From: Nansenia antarctica
Taxonomy: Eukaryota; Chordata; Actinopteri; Argentiniformes; Microstomatidae
Length of the DNA: 64,000 nucleotides
Direction: 5' to 3'
Assembly (NCBI GenBank): GCA_963989245.1
Contig: OZ022349.1
Span: 32,974,732 to 33,038,731, forward strand
The notes under the pieces are model-generated. The model ran no database searches and was not told where the DNA came from. It was given only the letters and a program-made list of their open reading frames with translations. A program made the position numbers and the translations under genes. Shown piece after piece: positions 1-14,032 of the stretch; position 1 is the first letter of the stretch; the number at the start of each line of letters is the position of its first letter.

Positions 1-318
1 GTCAGAGGTAAGGTAACAGAGTCATTCCTGTCAGAGGTAAGGTAACAGAGTCATTCCTGTCAGAGGTAAGATAACAGAGTCATTCCTGTCAGAGGTAAGA
101 TAACAGAGTCATTCCTGTCAGAGGTAAGGTAACAGAGTCATTCCTGTCAGAGGTAAGGTAACAGAGTCATTCCTGTCAGAGGTAAGGTAACAGAGTCATT
201 CCTGTCAGAGGTAAGATAACAGAGTCATTCCTGTCAGAGGTAAGGTAACAGAGTCATTCCTGTCAGAGGTAAGATAACAGAGTCATTCCTGTCAGAGGTA
301 AGGTAACAGAGTCATTCC
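1..318. repeat. 29-bp satellite, segment I (11 units, runs off the left edge)
   Basis: Eleven tandem 29-bp units, each starting GTCAGAGGTAAGG or GTCAGAGGTAAGA and ending CAGAGTCATTCCT. The order of GTAAGG and GTAAGA variants is the same as in the eleven units before 14033, so this is the tail of an array that continues left of the window and belongs to the 13.7-kb duplicated segment. No coding potential: the short ORFs nearby lie in the transposon that follows. The array sits in an intron of the minus-strand RUN-domain gene. Confidence 0.97.
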
Positions 319-2068
319 CAGGGATTAAAGCAAAAAAAAATCTCCTGACTGAAAATTTGTTCAAGCCAAGTCATATTCTCATTTTAACCTCCACTATATG
401 TTTGTATTTTATAACGTTAGCGTTTTAAGGGAAGAAGATTCTTTTGAACAGCTTTTCTATTGCCAGTTTGCTTTTATGTGATACGCTCGGCGGAGAGGGT
501 GATTGGCTGCCCTTTGCCCCCCCTTGAGGCCCTGTTTAAAAGTAGGGCTTTGGGGAGGGCCAGGAAGATCATGGCTGACCCCGCACACCCAGGACACGGT
601 CTCTTCGCCCCGCTCCCCTCAGGCAGGAGGGTGCGGTCCCTAAAAACTGTGAAGGCCCGACATACAAACAGCTTTTTCCCCACAGCCATCCGGCTCCTAA
701 ATGCCGCTACCCCCCCCCCCCCCCCCTGACCTGACCCCCTATCTATCTATCTACCCTCCCTCCACCCCCACTGGACTGTCTGGATATGAACACTTGAACA
801 CTTGATCTCTGCACTTTATATTTATATTAATTATGACTCTTGCACTTCGATGTTGGTTTGCACTGTCTTGTCCTGTCTTGCACCTGTCCTGCTGTAAACC
901 GTGCTCCATTGTTCCAAACCAAATTCCTAACATGTTTACATGTCATGGCAATAAAAGTCTTCTGATTCTGATTCTGATTCTGATTTATGTGATATCAATG
1001 CTGTTTTCAATTCATGAAATAAAATTGATACTTATTGCAAGGGTTGACTCTGACATACAAATAATCAGATAATGGGTGTGGCTTAGACAATTAGGGGGAG
1101 TGGCTTGTATGAAAGTGGGTGTGGCCTGTCGGTGGGGCCGAGCCGATTCGTAAAATATCTGAACCGTGTCTGTGGCACTTGTGGTTGCTGAGCTAAAGTC
1201 CTTTAACCTTCCTTTAACCACTAGGCCGGAAAAGCCTTCATTAAAGTGGGTGGCTGCTGCTGGCGTACGTTTGGGCCCAGGGAACGGGCATGGAAAGAGT
1301 CACAGTCACCAAACTCTACACACTCCTTGATTGTATCCCTACATTGTACCAAATCAACTTTCAGAGTCCTAGGCCATTCCTGGGAGGCCTTGCACGCGAG
1401 CTAGCGGGAACCTGTAGGGAGCTCTAATGCTTGATGTGAAGTGCCTAGTGTAAAAAGACATGTTCTCACACGTACAGGGGTACAGGGAGTACAACATATT
1501 GCATTTTCATGCCATTAGGGTTAGGGCTTCCTAGGGTTTCCTAGGGTTAGAGATGCATTTGGACTTCTGGAGTACCTCCACTACTTTCAATGGGTTCTGA
1601 AGGTCTGAGAGCAAAGGACTTTCTACCAGGGGTAACTAACCCTGGGTAGAACCTTGGGTTCAAATCTGGAGTGTGTGGGACCAAATGTGTAGATGTGGTG
1701 AGCTAATGAAGCTCTTTGAGATTGAGATGAGAAAAGGGCGCTTGTCTCTTTAAGGCCAGGAGGGAGTTAGCGACTAGCGATGTTAGCTTAGCGCCAGTTT
1801 AACAGAAGTAACTTCACTTTTAACATGACTTCCCGTGGTCGTAGCGGGCTGGTTGACGGCTTAAAATGACCGTGGAGACCTGTAGACCTTATCCAGCCAT
1901 AGTCTTGTGTTTCTAGCCCGGGGTATAGCCGGTGTTATTCACGGACAAACACTCCGTAGTAGAGTGGTTCTAGTACACTGGACATATGTAGCCAATTGAC
2001 GGAAATCCGTCGCGACTTGGAAAAAATTGACGGAAATCCGTCGTAGCGACGGAGAACTTTAATCCCTG
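319..2068. mobile_element. TIR DNA transposon inserted in the satellite, copy 1
   Basis: The 1750-bp non-satellite block starts CAGGGATTAAAG and ends CTTTAATCCCTG, a 12-bp perfect terminal inverted repeat. It is flanked by the satellite word CATTCC on both sides (313-318 and 2069-2074), which reads as a 6-bp target duplication. It contains a later LINE insertion at 484-983, so the element itself is about 1.24 kb. No transposase is recognisable. Near the right end are two copies of TTGACGGAAATCCGTCG (about 1996 and 2027). The superfamily is unclear: the CAGGG terminus recalls hAT, but hAT normally makes 8-bp duplications. Likely a non-autonomous element. Confidence 0.75.
484..983 (+). mobile_element. 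LINE A, 5'-truncated 3' end (in satellite, copy 1)
   Basis: A 500-bp fragment of a CR1/L2/Rex-type (jockey superfamily) LINE. It encodes the C-terminus of the reverse transcriptase ORF (SAERVIGCPLPPLEALF, then NSFFPTAIRLLN), a C-tract, a 3' UTR and the tail AATAAAAGTCT followed by (GATTCT)n. The 11-bp target duplication TTTATGTGATA flanks it (473-483 and 984-994). It is very similar to the LINE at 55173-55896 in the Gypsy element, so both derive from one family. It lies inside the TIR transposon and was duplicated with it. Confidence 0.9.
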
Positions 2069-5000
2069 CATTCCTGTCAGAGGTAAGATAACAGTGTCAT
2101 TCCTGTCAGAGTAAAGATAACAGAGTCATTCCTGTCAGAGGTAAGGTAACAGAGTCATTCCTGTCAGAGGTAAGATAACAGAGTCATTCCTGTCAGAGGT
2201 AAGATAACAGAGTCATTCCTGTCAGAGGTAAGGTAACAGAGTCATTCCTGTCAGAGGTAAGGTAACAGAGTCATTCCTGTCAGAGTAAAGATAACAGAGT
2301 CATTCCTGTCAGAGTAAAGGTAACAGAGTCATTCCTGTCAGAGGTAAGGTAACAGAGTCATTCCTGTCAGAGGTAAGATAACAGAGTCATTCCTGTCAGA
2401 GGTAAGGTAACAGAGTCATTCCTGTCAGAGGTAAGATAACAGAGTCATTCCTGTCAGAGGTAAGATAACAGAGTAATTCCTGTCAGAGGTAAGATAACAG
2501 AGTCATTCCTGTCAGAGGTAAGATAACAGAGTCATTCCTATTAGAGGTAAGGTAACAGTGTCATTCCTGTCAGAGGTAAGGTAACAGAGTCATTCCTGTC
2601 AGAGTAAAGGTAACAGAGTCATTCCTGTCAGAGGTAAGATAACAGAGTCATTCCTGTCAGAGGTAAGATAACAGAGTCATTCCTGTCAGAGGTAAGATAA
2701 CAGAGTCATTCCTGTCAGAGTAAAGAAAACAGAGTCATTCCTGTCAGAGGTAAGGTAACAGAGTCATTCCTGTCAGAGTAAAGGTAACAGAGTCATTCCT
2801 GTCAGAGTAAAGATAACAGAGTCATTCCTGTCAGAGGTAAGGTAACAGAGTCATTCCTGTCAGAGTAAAGATAACAGAGTCATTCCTGTCAGAGTAAAGA
2901 TAACAGAGTCATTCCTGTCAGAGTAAAGGTAACAGAGTCATTCCTGTCAGAGGTAAGGTAACAGTCATTCCTGTCAGAGGTAAGGTAACAGAGTCATTCC
3001 TGTCAGAGGTAAGATAACAGAGTCATTCCTGTCAGAGTAAAGATAACAGAGTCATTCCTGTCAGAGTAAAGGTAACAGAGTCATTCCTGTCAGAGGTAAG
3101 GTAACAGTCATTCCTGTCAGAGGTAAGATAACAGAGTCATTCCTGTCAGAGTAAAGATAACAGAGTCATTCCTGTCAGAGGTAAGGTAACAGAGTCATTC
3201 CTGTCAGAGGTAAGGTAACAGAGTCATTCCTGTCAGAGGTAAGATAACAGAGTCATTCCTGTCAGAGGTAAGGTAACAGAGTCATTCCTGTCAGAGGTAA
3301 GGTAACAGAGTCATTCCTGTCAGAGGTAAGATAACAGAGTCATTCCTGTCAGAGGTAAGGTAACAGAGTCATTCCTGTCAGAGGTAAGGTAACAGAGTCA
3401 TTCCTGTCAGAGGTAAGATAACAGAGTCATTCCTGTCAGAGTAAAGATAACAGAGTCATTCCTGTCAGAGTAAAGATAACAGAGTCATTCCTGTCAGAGG
3501 TAAGATAACAGAGTCATTCCTGTCAGAGGTAAGGTAACAGAGTCATTCCTGTCAGAGGTAAGGTAACAGAGTCATTCCTGTCAGAGTAAAGGTAACAGAG
3601 TCATTCCTATTAGAGGTAAGGTAACAGAGTCATTCCTGTCAGAGGTAAGGTAACAGAGTCATTCCTGTCAGAGGTAAGGTAACAGAGTCATTCCTGTCAG
3701 AGGTAAGGTAACAGAGCCATTCCTGTCAGAGTAAAGATAACAGAGTCATTCCTGTCAGAGGTAAGGTAACAGAGTCATTCCTGTCAGAGGTAAGGTAACA
3801 GAGTCATTCCTGTCAGAGTAAAGATAACAGAGTCATTCCTGTCAGAGGTAAGATAACAGAGTCATTCCTGTCAGAGGTTAGGTAACAGAGTCATTCCTGT
3901 CAGAGGTAAGGTAACAGAGTCATTCCTGTCAGAGGTAAGGTAACAGAGTCATTCCTGTCAGAGGTAAGATAACAGAGTCATTCCTGTCAGAGGTTAGGTA
4001 ACAGAGTCATTCCTGTCAGAGGTAAGGTAACAGAGTCATTCCTGTCAGAGTAAAGGTAACAGAGTCATTCCTATTAGAGGTAAGGTAACAGTGTCATTCC
4101 TGTCAGAGGTAAGGTAACAGAGTCATTCCTGTCAGAGGTAAGGTAACAGAGTCATTCCTGTCAGAGGTAAGGTAACAGAGTCATTCCTGTCAGAGTAAAG
4201 ATAACAGAGTCATTCCTGTCAGAGTAAAGATAACAGAGTCATTCCTGTCAGAGTAAAGATAACAGAGTCATTCCTGTCAGAGGTAAGATAACAGAGTCAT
4301 TCCTGTCAGAGGTAAGGTAACAGTAATTCCTGTCAGAGGTAAGGTAACAGAGTCATTCCTGTCAGGGGTAAGGTAACAGAGTCATTCCTGTCAGAGGTAA
4401 GGTAACAGAGTCATTCCTGTCAGAGGTAAGGTAACAGAGTCATTTCTGTCAGAGTAAAGATAACAGAGTCATTCCTGTCAGAGTAAAGATAACAGAGTCA
4501 TTCCTGTCAGAGTAAAGGTAACAGAGTCATTCCTGTCAGAGGTAAGATAACAGAGTCATTCCTGTCAGAGTAAAGATAACAGAGTCATTCCTGTCAGAGG
4601 TAAGATAACAGAGTCATTCCTGTCAGAGGTAAGATAACAGAGTCATTCCTGTCAGAGGTAAGGTAACAGAGTCATTCCTGTCAGAGTAAAGGTAACAGAG
4701 TCATTCCTGTCAGAGGTAAGGTAACAGAGTCATTCCTGTCAGAGGTAAGGTAACAGAGTCATTCCTGTCAGAGTAAGATAACAGTCATTCCTGTCAGAGT
4801 AAAGATAACAGAGTCATTCCTGTCAGAGGTAAGGTAACAGAGTCATTCCTGTCAGAGTAAAGATAACAGAGTCATTCCTGTCAGAGTAAAGATAACAGAG
4901 TCATTCCTGTCAGAGTAAAGATAACAGAGTCATTCCTGTCAGAGGTAAGGTAACAGAGTCATTCCTGTCAGAGGTAAGGTAACAGAGTCATTCCTGTCAG

Positions 5001-8000
5001 AGTAAAGGTAACAGAGTGATTCCTGTCAGAGGTAAGGTAACAGAGTCATTCCTGTCAGAGGTAAGATAACAGAGTCATTCCTGTCAGAGGTAAGGTAACA
5101 GAGTCATTCCTGTCAGAGGTAAGATAACAGAGTCATTCCTGTCAGAGGTAAGGTAACAGAGTCATTCCTGTCAGAGTAAAGATAACAGAGTCATTCCTGA
5201 CAGAGGTAAGGTAACAGAGTCATTCCTGTCAGAGGTAAGGTAACAGAGTCATTCCTATTAGAGGTAAGATAACAGAGTCATTCCTGTCAGAGGTAAGATA
5301 ACAGAGTCATTCCTGTCAGAGGTAAGATAACAGAGTCATTCCTGTCAGAGTAAAGATAACAGAGTCATTCCTGTCAGAGTAAAGGTAACAGAGTCATTTC
5401 TGTCAGAGGTAAGGTAACAGAGTCATTCCTGTCAGAGGTAAGACAACAGAGTCATTCCTGTCAGAGTAAAGATAACAGAGTCATTCCTGTCAGAGGTAAG
5501 ATAACAGGGTCATTCCTATTAGAGGTAAGGTAACAGAGTCATTCCTGTCAGAGGTAAGATAACAGAGTCATTCCTGTCAGAGTAAAGGTAACAGAGTCAT
5601 TCCTGTCAGAGGTAAGGTAACAGAGTCATTCCTGTCAGAGGTAAGATAACAGAGTCATTCCTGTCAGAGGTAAGGTAACAGAGTCATTCCTGTCAGAGGT
5701 AAGGTAACAGAGTCATTCCTGTCAGAGTAAAGGTAACAGAGTCATTCCTGTCAGAGGTAAGGTAACAGAGTCATTCCTGTCAGAGTAAAGGTAACAGAGT
5801 CATTTCTGTCAGAGGTAAGGTAACAGAGTCATTCCTGTCAGAGTAAAGATAACAGAGTCATTCCTGTCAGAGGTAAGGTAACAGAGTCATTCCTGTCAGA
5901 GGTAAGGTAACAGAGTCATTCCTGTCAGAGGTAAGATAACAGAGTCATTCCTGTCAGAGGTAAGGTAACAGAGTCATTCCTGTCAGAGTAAAGATAACAG
6001 AGTCATTCCTGTCAGAGGTAAGGTAACAGAGTCATTCCTGTCAGAGGTAAGGTAACAGAGTCATTCCTGTCAGAGTAAAGGTAACAGAGTCATTCCTGTC
6101 AGAGGTAAGATAACAGAGTCATTCCTGTCAGAGGTAAGGTAACAGAGTCATTCCTGTCAGAGTAAAGGTAACAGAGTCATTTCTGTCAGAGGTAAGGTAA
6201 CAGAGTCATTCCTGTCAGAGTAAAGATAACAGAGTCATTCCTGTCAGAGGTAAGGTAACAGAGTCATTCCTGTCAGAGGTAAGGTAACAGAGTCATTCCT
6301 GTCAGAGGTAAGGTAACAGAGTCATTCCTGTCAGAGTAAAGGTAACAGAGTCATTCCTGTCAGAGGTAAGATAACAGAGTCATTCCTGTCAGAGGTTAGG
6401 TAACAGAGTCATTCCTGTCAGAGGTAAGGTAACAGAGTCATTCCTGTCAGAGGTAAGATAACAGAGTCATTCCTGTCAGAGTAAAGATAACAGAGTCATT
6501 CCTGTCAGAGGTAAGATAACAGAGTCATTCCTGTCAGAGGTAAGGTAACAGAGTCATTCCTGTCAGAGGTAAGATAACAGAGTCATTCCTGTCAGAGGTA
6601 AGGTAACAGAGTCATTCCTGTCAGAGGTAAGGTAACAGAGTCATTCCTGTCAGAGGTAAGGTAACAGAGTCATTCCTGTCAGAGGTAAGATAACAGAGTC
6701 ATTCCTGTCAGAGGTAAGGTAACAGAGTCATTCCTGTCAGAGGTAAGGTAACAGAGTCATTCCTGTCAGAGTAAAGATAACAGAGTCATTCCTGTCAGAG
6801 GTAAGGTAACAGAGTCATTCCTGTCAGAGGTAAGATAACAGAGTCATTCCTGTCAGAGGTAAGGTAACAGAGTCATTCCTGTCAGAGGTAAGATAACAGA
6901 GTCATTCCTGTCAGAGGTAAGGTAACAGAGTCATTCCTGTCAGAGGTAAGGTAACAGAGTCATTCCTGTCAGAGGTAAGATAACAGAGTCATTCCTGTCA
7001 GAGGTAAGGTAACAGAGTCATTCCTGTCAGAGTAAAGATAACAGAGTCATTCCTGTCAGAGTAAAGATAACAGAGTCATTCCTGTCAGAGTAAAGGTAAC
7101 AGAGTCATTCCTGTCAGAGGTAAGGTAACAGAGTCATTCCCGTCAGAGGTAAGGTAACAGAGTCATTCCTGTCAGAGTAAAGATAACAGAGTTATTCCTG
7201 TCAGAGTAAAGATAACAGAGTCATTCCTGTCAGAGTAAAGATAACAGAGTCATTCCTGTCAGAGTAAAGATAACAGAGTCATTCCTGTCAGAGGTAAGGT
7301 AACAGTCATTCCTGTCAGAGGTAAGGTAACAGAGTCATTCCTGTCAGAGGTAAGGTAACAGAGTCATTCCTGTCAGAGTAAAGATAACAGAGTCATTCCT
7401 GTCAGAGTAAAGATAACAGAGTCATTCCTGTCAGAGGTAAGGTAACAGTCATTCCTGTCAGAGGTAAGGTAACAGAGTCATTCCTGTTAGAGGTAAGGTA
7501 ACAGAGTCATTCCTGTCAGAGGTAAGATAACAGAGTCATTCCTGTCAGAGGTAAGGTAACAGAGTCAATCCTGTCAGAGTAAAGGTAACAGAGTCATTCC
7601 TGTCAGAGGTAAGGTAACAGAGTCATTCCTGTCAGAGTAAAGATAACAGAGTCATTCCTGTCAGAGTAAAGATAACAGAGTCATTCCTGTCAAAGTAAAG
7701 ATAACAGAGTCATTCCTGTCAGAGTAAAGATAACAGAGTCATTCCTGTCAAAGTAAAGATAACAGAGTCATTCCTGTCAGAGTAAAGATAACAGAGTCAT
7801 TCCTGTCAGAGGTAAGGTAACAGAGTCATTCCTGTCAGAGTAAAGGTAACAGAGTCATTCCTGTCAGAGGTAAGGTAACAGAGTCATTCCTGTCAGAGGT
7901 AAGATAACAGAGTCATTCCTGTCAGAGGTAAGGTAACAGAGTCATTCCTGTCAGAGGTAAGGTAACAGAGTCATTCCTGTCAGAGGTAAGGTAACAGAGT

Positions 8001-11000
8001 CATTCCTGTCAGAGGTAAGATAACAGAGTCATTCCTGTCAGAGGTAAGGTAACAGAGTCATTCCTGTCAGAGGTAAGATAACAGAGTCATTCCTGTCAGA
8101 GTAAAGATAACAGAGTCATTCCTGTCAGAGGTAAGGTAACAGAGTCATTCCTGTCAGAGGTAAGGTAACAGAGTCATTCCTATTAGAGGTAAGATAACAG
8201 AGTCATTCCTGTCAGAGGTAAGATAACAGAGTCATTCCTGTCAGAGTAAAGATAACAGAGTCATTCCTGTCAGAGTAAAGGTAACAGAGTCATTTCTGTC
8301 AGAGGTAAGGTAACAGAGTCATTCCTGTCAGAGGTAAGACAACAGAGTCATTCCTGTCAGAGTAAAGATAACAGAGTCATTCCTGTCAGAGGTAAGATAA
8401 CAGGGTCATTCCTATTAGAGGTAAGGTAACAGAGTCATTCCTGTCAGAGGTAAGATAACAGAGTCATTCCTGTCAGAGGTAAGGTAACAGAGTCATTCCT
8501 GTCAGAGGTAAGGTAACAGAGTCATTCCTGTCAGAGTAAAGGTAACAGAGTCATTCCTGTCAGAGGTAAGGTAACAGAGTCATTCCTGTCAGAGGTAAGG
8601 TAACAGAGTCATTCCTGTCAGAGTAAAGATAACAGAGTCATTCCTGTCAGAGGTAAGGTAACAGAGTCATTTCTGTCAGAGGTAAGGTAACAGAGTCATT
8701 CCTGTCAGAGGTAAGATAACAGAGTCATTCCTGTCAGAGTAAAGATAACAGAGTCATTCCTGTCAGAGGTAAGGTAACAGAGTCATTCCTGTCAGAGGTA
8801 AGGTAACAGAGTCATTCCTGTCAGAGTAAAGGTAACAGAGTCATTCCTGTCAGAGGTAAGGTAACAGAGTCATTCCTGTCAGAGTAAAGGTAACAGAGTC
8901 ATTCCTGTCAGAGGTAAGGTAACAGAGTCATTCCTGTCAGAGGTAAGGTAACAGAGTCATTCCTGTCAGAGGTAAGGTAACAGAGTCATTCCTGTCAGAG
9001 TAAAGATAACAGAGTCATTCCTGTCAGAGTAAAGGTAACAGAGTCATTCCTGTCAGAGGTAAGGTAACAGTCATTCCTGTCAGAGTAAAGATAACAGAGT
9101 CATTCCTGTCAGAGGTAAGGTAACAGAGTCATTCCTGTCAGAGTAAAGATAACAGAGTCATTCCTGTCAGAGGTAAGATAACAGAGTCATTCCTGTCAGA
9201 GGTAAGGTAACAGAGTCATTCCTGTCAGAGTAAAGGTAACAGAGTCATTCCTGTCAGAGGTAAGATAACAGAGTCATTCCTGTCAGAGGTAAGGTAACAG
9301 AGTCATTCCTGTCAGAGTAAAGGTAACAGAGTCATTCCTGTCAGAGGTAATGTAACAGAGTCATTCCTGTCAGAGGTAAGGTAACAGAGTCATTCCTATT
9401 AGAGGTAAGGTAACAGAGTCATTCCTGTCAGAGGTAAGATAACAGAGTCATTCCTGTCAGAGGTCAGGTAACAGAGTCATTCCTGTCAGAGGTAAGGTAA
9501 CAGAGTCATTCCTGTCAGAGTAAAGATAACAGAGTCATTCCTGTCAGAGGTAAGGTAACAGAGTCATTCCTGTCAGAGGTAAGATAACAGAGTCATTCCT
9601 GTCAGAGGTAAGATAACAGAGTCATTCCTGTCAGAGTAAAGGTAACAGAGTCATTCCTGTCAGAGGTAAGGTAACAGAGTCATTCCTGTCAGAGGTAAGA
9701 TAACAGAGTCATTCCTGTCAGAGGTAAGGTAACAGAGTCATTCCTGTCAGAGTAAAGGTAACAGAGTCATTCCTGTCAGCGGTAAGGTAACAGAGTCATT
9801 CCTGTCAGAGTAAAGATAACAGAGTCATTCCTGTCAGAGGTAAGGTAACAGAGTCATTCCTGTCAGAGGTAAGACAACAGAGTCATTCCTGTCAGAGTAA
9901 AGATAACAGAGTCATTCCTGTCAGAGGTAAGATAACAGAGTCATTCCTATTAGAGGTAAGGTAACAGAGTCATTCCTGTCAGAGGTAAGATAACAGAGTC
10001 ATTCCTGTCAGAGTAAAGGTAACAGAGTCATTCCTGTCAGAGGTAAGGTAACAGAGTCATTCCTGTCAGAGGTAAGATAACAGAGTCATTCCTGTCAGAG
10101 TAAAGATAACAGAGTCATTCCTGTCAGAGGTAAGATAACAGAGTCATTCCTGTCAGAGGTAAGGTAACAGAGTCATTCCTGTCAGAGTAAAGATAACAGA
10201 GTCATTCCTGTCAGAGGTAAGGTAACAGAGTCATTCCTGTCAGAGGTAAGATAACAGCGTCATTCCTGTCAGAGGTAAGGTAACAGAGTCATTTCTGTCA
10301 GAGGTAAGGTAACAGAGTCATTCCTGTCAGAGGTAAGATAACAGAGTCATTCCTGTCAGAGTAAAGATAACAGAGTCATTCCTGTCAGAGGTAAGATAAC
10401 AGCGTCATTCCTGTCAGAGGTAAGGTAACAGAGTCATTCCTGTCAGAGTAAAGGTAACAGAGTCATTCCTGTCAGAGGTAAGATAACAGCGTCATTCCTG
10501 TCAGAGGTAAGGTAACAGAGTCATTTCTGTCAGAGGTAAGGTAACAGAGTCATTCCTGTCAGAGGTAAGATAACAGAGTCATTCCTGTCAGAGTAAAGAT
10601 AACAGAGTCATTCCTGTCACAGGTAAGATAACAGAGTCATTCCTATTAGAGGTAAGATAACAGAGTCATTCCTATTAGAGGTAAGGTAACAGAGTCATTC
10701 CTGTCAGAGGTAAGATAACAGAGTCATTCCTGTCAGAGGTAAGATAACAGTCATTCCTGTCAGAGGTAAGGTAACAGAGTCATTCCTGTCAGAGTAAAGG
10801 TAACAGAGTCATTCCTGTCAGAGGTAAGATAACAGAGTCATTCCTGTCAGAGGTAAGATAACAGAGTCATTCCTGTCAGAGGTAAGATAACAGAGTCATT
10901 CCTGTCAGAGGTAAGGTAACAGAGTCATTCCTGTCAGAGGTAAGATAACAGAGTCATTCCTGTCAGAGGTAAGGTAACAGAGTCATTCCTGTCAGAGGTA

Positions 11001-14000
11001 AGGTAACAGAGTCATTCCTGTCAGAGGTAAGGTAACAGAGTCATTCCTGTCAGAGTAAAGATAACAGAGTCATTCCTGTCAGAGGTAAGGTAACAGAGTC
11101 ATTCCTATTAGAGGTAAGGTAACAGAGTCATTCCTGTCAGAGGTAAGATAACAGAGTCATTCCTGTCAGAGGTCAGGTAACAGAGTCATTCCTGTCAGAG
11201 GTAAGGTAACAGAGTCATTCCTGTCAGAGTAAAGATAACAGAGTCATTCCTGTCAGAGGTAAGGTAACAGAGTCATTCCTGTCAGAGTAAAGATAACAGA
11301 GTCATTCCTGTCAGAGGTAAGGTAACAGAGTCATTCCTGTCAGAGTAAAGATAACAGAGTCATTCCTGTCAGAGTAAAGATAACAGAGTCATTCCTGTCA
11401 GAGGTAAGGTAACAGAGTCATTCCTGTCAGAGTAAAGATAACAGAGTCATTCCTGTCAGAGTAAAGATAACAGAGTCATTCCTGTCAGAGGTAAGGTAAC
11501 AGAGTCATTCCTGTCAGAGGTAAGGTAACAGAGTCATTCCTGTCAGAGGTAAGATAACAGAGTCATTCCTGTCAGAGTAAAGATAACAGAGTCATTCCTG
11601 TCAGAGATAAGGTAACAGAGTCATTCCTGTCAGAGGTAAGGTAACAGAGTCATTCCTGTCAGAGGTAAGGTAACAGTGTCATTCCTGTCAGAGTAAAGGT
11701 AACAGAGTCATTCCTGTCAGAGTAAAGGTAACAGTGTCATTCCTGTCAGAGTAAAGATAACAGAGTCATTCCTGTCAGAGTAAAGATAACAGAGTCATTC
11801 CTGTCAGAGTAAAGATAACAGAGTCATTCCTGTCAGAGGTAAGATAACAGAGTCATTCCTGTCAGAGTAAAGATAACAGAGTCATTCCTGTCAGAGGTAA
11901 GGTAACAGAGTCATTCCTGTCAGAGTAAAGATAACAGAGTAATTCCTGTCAGAGGTAAGATAACAGAGTCATTCCTGTCAGAGGTAAGATAACAGAGTCA
12001 TTCCTGTCAGAGTAAAGATAACAGAGTCATTCCTGTCAGAGGTAAGGTAACAGAGTCATTCCTGTCAGAGGTAAGGTAACAGAGTCATTCCTGTCAGAGG
12101 TAAGATAACAGAGTCATTCCTGTCAGAGGTAAGATAACAGAGTCATTCCTGTCAGAGGTAAGGTAACAGAGTCATTCCTGTCAGAGGTAAGGTAACAGAG
12201 TCATTCCTGTCAGAGGTAAGGTAACAGAGTCATTCCTGTCAGAGTAAAGATAACAGAGTCATTCCTGTCAGAGGTAAGATAACAGAGTCATTCCTGTCAG
12301 AGGTAAGGTAACAGAGTCATTCCTGTCAGAGGTAAGGTAACAGAGTCATTCCTGTCAGAGTAAAGGTAACAGAGTCATTCCTATTAGAGGTAAGGTAACA
12401 GAGTCATTCCTGTCAGAGGTAAGGTAACAGAGTCATTCCTGTCAGAGGTAAGATAACAGAGTCATTCCTGTCAGAGGTAAGGTAACAGATTCATTCCTGT
12501 CAGAGTAAAGATAACAGAGTCATTCCTGTCAGAGGTAAGGTAACAGAGTCATTCCTGTCAGAGGTAAGGTAACAGAGCCATTCCTGTCAGAGTAAAGATA
12601 ACAGAGTCATTCCTGTCAGAGTAAAGATAACAGAGTCATTCCTGTCAGAGGTAAGATAACAGAGTAATTCCTGTCAGAGGTTAGGTAACAGAGTCATTCC
12701 TGTCAGAGGTTAGGTAACAGAGTCATTCCTGTCAGAGGTAAGGTAACAGAGTCATTCCTGTCAGAGGTAAGGTAACAGAGTCATTCCTGTCAGATGTAAG
12801 ATAACAGAGTCATTCCTGTCAGAGGTAAGATAACAGAGTCATTCCTATTAGAGGTAAGGTAACAGAGTCATTCCTGTCAGAGGTAAGGTAACAGAGTCAT
12901 TCCTGTCAGAGGTAAGATAACAGAGTCATTCCTGTCAGAGGTAAGATAACAGAGTCATTCCTGTCAGAGTAAAGGTAACAGAGTCATTCCTGTCACAGTA
13001 AAGGTAACAGAGTCATTCCTGTCAGAGGTAAGATAACAGAGTCATTCCTGTCAGAGGTAAGATAACAGAGTCATTCCTGTCAGAAGTAAGATAACAGAGT
13101 CATTCCTGTCAGAGTAAAGATAACAGAGTCATTCCTGTCAGAGGTAAGGTAACAGAGTCATTCCTGTCAGAGGTAAGGTAACAGAGTCATTCCTGTCAGA
13201 GTAAAGATAACAGAGTCATTCCTGTCAGAGTAAAGATAACAGAGTCATTCCTGTCAGAGTAAAGGTAACAGAGTCATTCCTGTCAGAGGTAAGGTAACAG
13301 TCATTCCTGTCAGAGGTAAGGTAACAGAGTCATTCCTGTCAGAGGTAAGGTAACAGAGTCATTCCTGTCAGAGTAAAGATAACAGAGTCATTCCTGTAAG
13401 AGGTAAGGTAACAGTGTCATTCCTGTCAGAGTAAAGATAACAGAGTCATTCCTGTCAGAGTAAAGATAACAGAGTCATTCCTGTCAGAGTAAAGATAACA
13501 GAGTCATTCCTGTCAGAGTAAAGATAAGAGAGTCATTCCTGTCAGAGTAAAGGTAACAGAGTCATTCCTGTCAGAGTAAAGGTAACAGAGTCATTCCTGT
13601 CAGAGTAAAGATAACAGAGTAATTCCTGTCAGAGGTAAGATAACAGAGTCATTCCTGTCAGAGGTAAGATAACAGAGTCATTCCTGTCAGAGTAAAGATA
13701 ACAGAGTCATTCCTGTCAGAGGTAAGGTAACAGAGTCATTCCTGTCAGAGGTAAGGTAACAGAGTCATTCCTGTCAGAGGTAAGATAACAGAGTCATTCC
13801 TGTCAGAGGTAAGATAACAGAGTCATTCCTGTCAGAGGTAAGGTAACAGAGTCATTCCTGTCAGAGGTAAGGTAACAGAGTCATTCCTGTCAGAGGTAAG
13901 GTAACAGAGTCATTCCTGTCAGAGGTAAGATAACAGAGTCATTCCTGTCAGAGGTAAGGTAACAGAGTCATTCCTGTCAGAGGTAAGATAACAGAGTCAT

Positions 14001-14032
14001 TCCTGTCAGAGGTAAGGTAACAGAGTCATTCC
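2069..14032. repeat. 29-bp satellite, segment II (about 412 units)
   Basis: Uninterrupted 29-bp units with few variants: the GAGGTAAGG and GAGGTAAGA types, the GAGTAAAGA and GAGTAAAGG types (which lose the GTAAG word), a 27-bp form lacking AG in CAGAGTC, and rare marks such as CTATTAGAGG, GTAAGACAAC, GAGGTTAGG and CAGGGTC. The marks recur in blocks: the run with CTATTAG, GTAAGACAAC and CAGGGTC around 5255-5520 reappears around 8180-8410, a shift of about 2925 bp. This shows higher-order duplication inside the array. No genes. Confidence 0.97.

Noticed and set aside
460..729. 89-residue ORF and its duplicate at 14174 as a gene
   Set aside because: Residues after the first few are the C-terminus of a LINE RT, and the start lies in the target sequence. 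It is a truncated retroelement, not a gene.
833..1221. Small ORFs in and after the LINE 3' UTR (also at 14548-14936)
   Set aside because: They cover 3' UTR, (GATTCT)n tail and non-coding transposon sequence and have no recognisable protein pattern.
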